Of a stretch of 8,127 bases of DNA, positions 4,896 through 8,127 are shown one piece after another. This DNA comes from Spirochaeta sp. (GTDB taxonomy: Bacteria > Spirochaetota > Spirochaetia > DSM-27196 > Alkalispirochaetaceae), in assembly GCA_027859055.1 (NCBI GenBank), contig JAQIBO010000002.1, positions 1 to 8,127 on the forward strand, written 5' to 3'. Each line of letters opens with the position of its first letter. The stretch's first letter is position 1. The notes below the pieces were generated by a model. It was given only the letters and a program-made list of their open reading frames with translations. It did not search any database and had not been told where the DNA came from. A program made the translations under genes and the position numbers.

Positions 4896-5909
4896 ATGAA
4901 AGCTGTCGTATACACGGAATATGGTCCGGCGGAGGTTCTTCACCTTCAGGACATCCCCAAGCCGACCCCCGGTGACAAAGAGATCCTGGTAAGGGTACAC
5001 GCCACCGCCGTCAACTACGGTGATCTCACCGCCCGCAATTTTGCCAACCTGACCACCGACGAGTTCAACATGCCGGCGCTCCTCTTCTTTCCCGCGCGGA
5101 TGGCCTTTGGCTGGACGACGCCGAGAAGAACCATCCTGGGTAGCGAACTGGCTGGTGAGGTGGAAGCGGTGGGTGCAGCGGTCACGAAGTTCCAACCAGG
5201 CGACCAGGTCTTCGCGTACGTCGGGATGAAGATGGGCGCGTGTGCCGAGTACCTCTGCATCCCTGAGACGGGAATGGTCGCGCTCAAACCGGCCAACTTC
5301 ACGTATGCCGAGGCTGCCACTCTGCCGTACGGTGCAATTATGGCCTCCAGCCTCCTCAGGCGGGCCGATATCCAGCCTGGCTGGAAGGTGCTGATCAATG
5401 GTGCATCCGGCGGGATCGGATCGATGGCGGTGCAGCTTGCCAGACATCTGGGTGCGGAGGTGACCGGTGTCTGCGGTACGCCTCGGCTGGAGTTTGTGCG
5501 GTCTCTGGGAGCAAACAACGTGGTAGATTACTCCCGGGAGGATTTTGCCCGGAACGGCGAAACCTATGATCTCATTTTCGACGTCCTGGGCAAGGGATCG
5601 TTTTCGCGTTTCAGACAGTCTCTCTCCCCCAACGGCGTCTACCTGATGGCCAGCTTCAAGGCAAAAGCGGTCTTCCAGGCCGTGTGGACTACGGTGACCC
5701 GTAGCCCGCAGAGAGTCATCTGCGCCCTGGCCGCAGAATCCGTGCGGGATCTGGTCGTGGTCAAAGATCTGGCCGAGGCGGGGCAGATCACAACCACCAT
5801 CGACCGCAGTTTTCCGTTGGAACAAACCGCAGAGGCGCATCGTTACGTCGAGGCAGGGGACAGAAGGGGGCCGGTGGTTGTCACCATCGGAGACGAAGCC
5901 GGCCGCTGA
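4896..5909 (+). CDS. Zinc-independent medium-chain dehydrogenase/reductase (quinone oxidoreductase-like)
   Basis: This soluble enzyme should move hydride between NAD(P)H and a small carbonyl, enone or quinone. The 337-residue product is full length for the MDR superfamily. It opens with MKAVVYTEYGPAEVLHLQDI, has the catalytic-domain motif NYGDLTARN (40-48), LGSELAGEVEAVG (81-93) and PGDQVFAYVG (101-110), then the nucleotide-binding loop NGASGGIGSMAVQLARHLGA (168-187) with its GxxGxxG-type turn, and the late LPYGAIMASSLL helix typical of QOR-like enzymes. The zinc-binding cysteines of alcohol dehydrogenases are absent, so it should be a zinc-free reductase. GAGAGG lies about 7 bases before ATG 4896. 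The frame continues upstream to 4806, but that part has no family match. It sits downstream of the MerR gene and may be its target or just a neighbour. The exact substrate cannot be told. Confidence 0.88.
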   Translation: MKAVVYTEYGPAEVLHLQDIPKPTPGDKEILVRVHATAVNYGDLTARNFANLTTDEFNMPALLFFPARMAFGWTTPRRTILGSELAGEVEAVGAAVTKFQPGDQVFAYVGMKMGACAEYLCIPETGMVALKPANFTYAEAATLPYGAIMASSLLRRADIQPGWKVLINGASGGIGSMAVQLARHLGAEVTGVCGTPRLEFVRSLGANNVVDYSREDFARNGETYDLIFDVLGKGSFSRFRQSLSPNGVYLMASFKAKAVFQAVWTTVTRSPQRVICALAAESVRDLVVVKDLAEAGQITTTIDRSFPLEQTAEAHRYVEAGDRRGPVVVTIGDEAGR

Positions 5910-5910
5910 C

Positions 5911-5928
5911 TGCGGTAGACCGTCCGCA
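5911..5928. repeat. Weak hairpin after the MDR gene
   Basis: TGCGG (5911-5915) and CCGCA (5924-5928) form a short stem directly after the MDR stop. No U-run follows. It may be a weak transcription stop. Confidence 0.25.
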
Positions 5929-5963
5929 AACACCGTGGATGAGTGCCAGAGGTTCAAATCGTT

Positions 5964-6176
5964 CTACGACCGGCCGGACTGATCTCTGAGAACGCCCTGA
6001 AACAGGGTCAGGCTATCCAGAAGGAGATGGAGCTGGTCGATATCCATCTCGGCTGTCCACTCTTCGTTCCACGCGCCGATGCTGGTCCTGCACTCCCGGA
6101 GTACCTTCTCTCCTCTGGAAGTCAGTGAGAGCCAGGATACCCGAGTCCTCCTATACGGTTCTGCCGAAAGAGAACC
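5964..6176 (-). pseudogene. C-terminal remnant of a MarR-type winged-helix regulator
   Basis: On the minus strand, the 70-codon frame between a TAG (6179-6177) and the stop at 5966-5964 reads PYRRTRVSWLSLTSRGEKVL, then RECRTSIGAWNEEWTAEM and DIDQLHLLLDSLTLFQGVLR. The pattern DRRTRxxxLxLTxRGEKVL is the wing and following helix of MarR-family repressors, and two helices matching their dimerisation tail follow. The helix-turn-helix and a start codon are missing; the frame ends in a stop upstream. The other minus-strand frames there give no recognisable N-terminus, though one holds a roughly 50-codon open stretch from MNEWVSTGSF. It is a regulator fragment without a promoter of its own. The DNA at 6180-6325 holds nothing else I can identify. 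Confidence 0.5.
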
Positions 6177-6329
6177 CTATTGAAAACTGGGGAGTAGGCG
6201 GAGAGCCCCTGACCGAGATTATGAAACAATCTCACAGTTGAGAAGGACCCCGTGGACACCCACTCATTCATCTGAGCCAGTGCGAAATCCCGGAAACGAA
6301 GTGTTCATAAGAGCCGTCAACCTGTTGCC

Positions 6330-6358
6330 TTGACTCCGTTTGGTATACAAATTACCAT
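6330..6358 (+). promoter_or_regulatory. Candidate promoter TTGACT-17-TACCAT with GTATAC palindrome
   Basis: TTGACT at 6330-6335 and TACCAT at 6353-6358 are 17 bases apart. The spacer holds TTTG-GTATA-CAAA (6339-6351) around a GTATAC palindrome. GTATAC-centred sites are common operators of VapB-type antitoxins. It precedes the PIN/VapB-like remnant and could also transcribe the methyltransferase downstream. Confidence 0.4.
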
Positions 6359-6364
6359 TTCACC

Positions 6365-6565
6365 ATGACAGTTACCATTGATATCGACATCACCGCCTGG
6401 ATCGGTGCGGATCGCGATCGCCCATTCACGAGCGCTGTTCTCTGACGTTTCGCGAGTCCGCCGGGAACGGACGACTATCTGGAGGCGGTCGATCGCGTCA
6501 GCGAAAAAGGACTCGTCAGCGGTATCATCTACGACGCCGTCCCGGTAAAGAATCAATGGGAGTAA
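6365..6565 (+). pseudogene. Decayed VapB/PIN-like toxin-antitoxin remnant
   Basis: One frame runs from ATG 6365 to TAA 6563-6565 with a single in-frame TGA at 6443-6445. Before it the product reads MTVTIDIDITAWIGADRDRP; after it comes RFASPPGTDDYLEAVDRVSE, then KGLVSGIIYDAVPVKNQWE. The opening MTVTIDID resembles VapB-type antitoxin starts (usually MRTTVTIDDD). The second half resembles the middle of PIN-domain VapC toxins, where an E-L helix is followed by GLxGGxIYDALI with a metal-binding Asp. I read it as a deleted VapBC pair: antitoxin start and toxin interior joined, most of both lost. No ribosome site precedes the ATG. The remnant ends inside the start region of the next methyltransferase. 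The assignment rests on short motifs. Confidence 0.4.
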
Positions 6566-6567
6566 CT

Positions 6568-7332
6568 ATGGAAGAACCAGGCGATCGTTTCTGGGAAATC
6601 TTTTTTGAGGTCTACGAAGACCTGCCGCGCCAGGGGCCGGGAAACCGGGATTGCGCCCGCACGGCCCTGGATCTGTGCCGGGGCCTGCCGGAACGCCCCG
6701 CGATTCTCGATGTGGGATGCGGCGTCGGCGGCCAGACCTTTCACGTCGCGGAACTCACGTCGGGGACGATTGTGGCGATCGATACGCACGAGCCGAGCAT
6801 CCAACGGCTCCGACAGGCGATCGCAGACCGGGGGCTCACGCACCGCGTAAGTGCGTTCGTCGGCGATATGGCGCATCCCGAGCAACCGGCGGAAAGCTTC
6901 GATCTTATCTGGTCGGAAGGCGCGCTCTACAGCATCGGGCTGGGGAACGCCCTGCGCACGTGCTTTGCACTCCTGCGTCCCGGCGGATACCTCGCGTTTA
7001 CCGATGCGATCTGGCGTCGGGACGCCCCGCCGCCGGAGGTCAAGGCCGGCTTCGACCTGGATTATCCGGCGATGGGATCGATCACCGACGACCTTGCGGC
7101 AATCACGGACCGCGGGTTCGATCTCATCGGCCACTTCACTTTGCCGGATGAGGCGTGGTGGGACGATTTCTACACTCCCATGGAACAGCGCATCGAAGAA
7201 CTCCGGGTGAGATACGCCAACGACAGCGAGGCGCTCGCCATTCTCGACCAGCTCGCCGCGGAGCCCGAGATGCACCGCCGCTACTCCGATTACTACGCCT
7301 ATGAGTTCTTCGTGGTGCGCCGCCCTCTGTGA
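6568..7332 (+). CDS. Class I SAM-dependent methyltransferase, substrate unknown
   Basis: The 254-residue product has a helical N-terminus (FWEIFFEVYEDLPRQGPG, 8-25) and then the Rossmann-like SAM fold. Motif I is ILDVGCGVGGQT (46-57), the acidic ribose-binding end of strand 2 is VAIDTHEPS (69-77), the adenine-contacting FVGDMAHPE is at 97-105, and FDLIWSEGALYSIG (111-124) and LLRPGGYLAFTDAIW (135-149) are motifs IV and V. FWEIYExLPRQGPG followed by DIWSEGAIY defines a common family of soluble cytoplasmic methyltransferases with no assigned substrate. GGGAG at 6558-6562 lies 5 bases before ATG 6568; an upstream in-frame ATG at 6556 has only TAAAG before it, so I prefer 6568. The gene is intact and full length. 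Its immediate upstream DNA is the decayed PIN-like frame. Confidence 0.85.
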   Translation: MEEPGDRFWEIFFEVYEDLPRQGPGNRDCARTALDLCRGLPERPAILDVGCGVGGQTFHVAELTSGTIVAIDTHEPSIQRLRQAIADRGLTHRVSAFVGDMAHPEQPAESFDLIWSEGALYSIGLGNALRTCFALLRPGGYLAFTDAIWRRDAPPPEVKAGFDLDYPAMGSITDDLAAITDRGFDLIGHFTLPDEAWWDDFYTPMEQRIEELRVRYANDSEALAILDQLAAEPEMHRRYSDYYAYEFFVVRRPL

Positions 7333-7341
7333 AGGAGGAAC

Positions 7342-7383
7342 ATGAAGGATAAAGTTTCTTGTAAGAACGAATCTTTTGAGTAA
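7342..7383 (+). CDS. 13-codon mini-ORF with strong ribosome site, possible leader peptide
   Basis: AGGAGG at 7333-7338 precedes ATG 7342, and the frame reads MKDKVSCKNESFE then TAA at 7381-7383. It opens the AT-rich region between the methyltransferase and the ATPase and covers the first of three ACGAATCT half-sites. It may be a leader peptide or the stub of a deleted gene. No homology is recognisable at this length. Confidence 0.35.
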   Translation: MKDKVSCKNESFE

Positions 7384-7386
7384 TAC
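7359..7386 (+). promoter_or_regulatory. Candidate promoter TTGTAA-16-TAATAC for the ATPase
   Basis: TTGTAA at 7359-7364 and TAATAC at 7381-7386 are 16 bases apart in the most AT-rich part of the window. A transcript would start near 7393, at the left arm of the palindrome, which therefore could block or shape it. Confidence 0.35.
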
Positions 7387-7415
7387 TGTAATAGATTCGT
7401 ATCGTTACGAATCTT
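7367..7415. repeat. Three ACGAATCT half-sites, two forming a 9-bp palindrome
   Basis: ACGAATCTT occurs at 7367-7375 and exactly again at 7407-7415, 40 bases apart. The inverted form AGATTCGTA lies at 7393-7401 and pairs with TACGAATCT at 7406-7414 around a TCGT loop. The array lies just upstream of the ATPase ribosome site (AAGGAG, 7418-7423). It could be an operator, or an mRNA hairpin next to the ribosome site. Confidence 0.65.
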
Positions 7416-7429
7416 ATAAGGAGTAGCTC

Positions 7430-8127
7430 GTGTCTGATATCCGCAGGCCGACGTATCTCAGCCGAATCGTGCCGTTCTTTGACAAGCCGTTGATCAAAGT
7501 CCTGACCGGCATGCGTCGCGTCGGAAAGAGTAGCCTCATTCGCCTGCTCGTACGGCACCTGAAGGATCAGGGCGTTCCGGAATCCCGGATTATCTGTATC
7601 AACAAGGAGTCGATGGACTGGGACTTCATTCGCGATGCGGCGGCGCTGTACCGGTACGTGATGGCTCAGATTCAGGATAGTTCTGAAAAGCCGTATCTCT
7701 TTATTGACGAAGTTCAGGAAATCTCTGACTGGGAACGCGTTGTCAACTCGCTGCTTGCGGACGGCCGCGCGGATATCACTATTACCGGATCAAACGCTGA
7801 GCTGTTATCGTCGGAGCTCGCAACGCTCATTTCCGGCCGTTATGTTGAGTTTCCCATATTGCCCCTGACGTACGGAGAGTTTCTTACCTTTCGAGGTAGT
7901 GGCATCGGTGACAGCCCTGAAGAGTTTCGGCGCTACCTGCGCTACGGCGGACTTCCGGGGATTCACACCCTCGAGCTGAGCGATGAGACGGTGTTTCCGT
8001 ATCTCAATGCGTTGTACAGCACGATCGTCCTGAAGGATGTCGTTTCTCGTCATCGAATTCAGGATCCCGGTCAGCTCGACAGAATCATTCGGTTCATCTT
8101 TGACAACGCCGGAAATATCACCACGGC
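7430..8127 (+). CDS. AAA ATPase, DUF4143 type, 3' end outside window
   Basis: The 232 visible residues start at GTG 7430, 6 bases after AAGGAG. They read SDIRRPTYLSRIVPFFDKPL, then the Walker A region LTGMRRVGKSSLIRLLVRHL (25-44), then Walker B YLFIDEVQEISDWERVVNSL (89-108). ITGSNAELLSSELATLISGR (118-137) carries the sensor Asn and the arginine of the SGR motif. PLTYGEFLTFRG (145-156) and YLRYGGLPGI (169-178) lead into the DUF4143 domain (YLNALYSTIVLKDVVSRHRI, 191-210), which the window cuts. Proteins of this class usually have about 380-430 residues, so about half is present. They are cytoplasmic, frequent in accessory islands, and mostly of unknown function; a role alongside toxin-antitoxin or mobile DNA is often suggested. 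The gene uses more A/T-rich codons than its neighbours and follows an AT-rich leader, which suggests separate acquisition. Confidence 0.88.
   Translation, partial: MSDIRRPTYLSRIVPFFDKPLIKVLTGMRRVGKSSLIRLLVRHLKDQGVPESRIICINKESMDWDFIRDAAALYRYVMAQIQDSSEKPYLFIDEVQEISDWERVVNSLLADGRADITITGSNAELLSSELATLISGRYVEFPILPLTYGEFLTFRGSGIGDSPEEFRRYLRYGGLPGIHTLELSDETVFPYLNALYSTIVLKDVVSRHRIQDPGQLDRIIRFIFDNAGNITT

Noticed and set aside
4575..4975. Extension of the MerR frame to 383 codons
   Set aside because: After about 4570 the frame is Arg/Gly/Pro-rich noise, while the conserved effector-domain sequence continues in the next frame; the long protein is a frameshift artefact.
586..5909. Integron cassette array
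   Set aside because: Short accessory genes in series suggested it, but I see no attC-like paired RYYYAAC/GTTRRRY sites between genes, orientations are mixed, and several genes have their own promoters.
4857..5957. Minus-strand open frame of 366 codons
   Set aside because: It is antisense to the well-supported MDR gene, shows no family pattern, and exists because of the high GC of the sense strand.
5943..6128. Plus-strand 61-codon frame after the MDR gene
   Set aside because: It starts with GTG without a ribosome site and is antisense to the MarR-like sequence, which is the better reading.
7367..7415. Short CRISPR-like repeat array
   Set aside because: The repeat is only 9 bases, occurs three times with uneven spacing and in both orientations; it fits an operator better.

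Overview
The window is high-GC bacterial DNA, with strong Shine-Dalgarno sequences, sigma70-type promoters and ATGA start/stop overlaps. It reads as an accessory region. Short stress, resistance and regulator genes lie close together in mixed orientation, with many truncated or frame-broken genes between intact ones. The host cannot be fixed from the sequence. A free-living or sediment bacterium, possibly a spirochaete, is only a weak guess from the gene mix. No rRNA, tRNA, CRISPR array, transposase or integrase is visible.

Left part (1-1400). A VOC/PhnB-like gene runs off the left edge on the minus strand. Its upstream region holds a GTAAAAT/ATTTTAC inverted repeat, followed by what looks like the tail of a TetR-type regulator. 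Next is an AlkC-like DNA alkylation repair (HEAT-repeat) gene with its middle missing. Its stop overlaps the stop of a convergent small membrane-protein gene of unknown family.

Arsenic-like block (1403-2518). An arsR-type regulator has a perfect Shine-Dalgarno but a broken reading frame and a degraded helix-turn-helix. It is followed by an operator-like cluster of ATATC/GATAT half-sites and an arsM-type arsenite methyltransferase. The methyltransferase core, with its three family cysteines, is intact, but the N-terminus is out of frame with the only good start.

Central operon (2555-3759). A good promoter (TTGACC-17-TACATT) and Shine-Dalgarno drive a 48-residue GAF-protein remnant. Its stop overlaps the start of a secreted or anchored YHS-domain protein, whose stop overlaps the start of a DinB-family protein. 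The three should be translationally coupled.

MerR block (3779-5909). A promoter with the 19-bp spacer typical of MerR control precedes a BmrR-like MerR regulator with a C-terminal GyrI-like effector domain. That gene is broken by one frameshift near 4570. An intact zinc-independent MDR (quinone-oxidoreductase-like) gene follows, with its own weak promoter.

Right part (5910-8127). About 650 bases without an intact gene hold a MarR-type C-terminal remnant on the minus strand and, on the plus strand, a decayed VapB/PIN-like remnant behind a promoter with a GTATAC palindrome. Bases 6180-6325 show nothing recognisable. An intact class I SAM methyltransferase follows, then an AT-rich leader with a 13-codon mini-ORF and three copies of an ACGAATCT half-site. 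The window ends inside an AAA ATPase of the DUF4143 type.

The strongest overall signal is the density of gene remnants. At least eight loci look truncated, internally deleted or frameshifted, while several of their promoters, operators and ribosome sites look intact.
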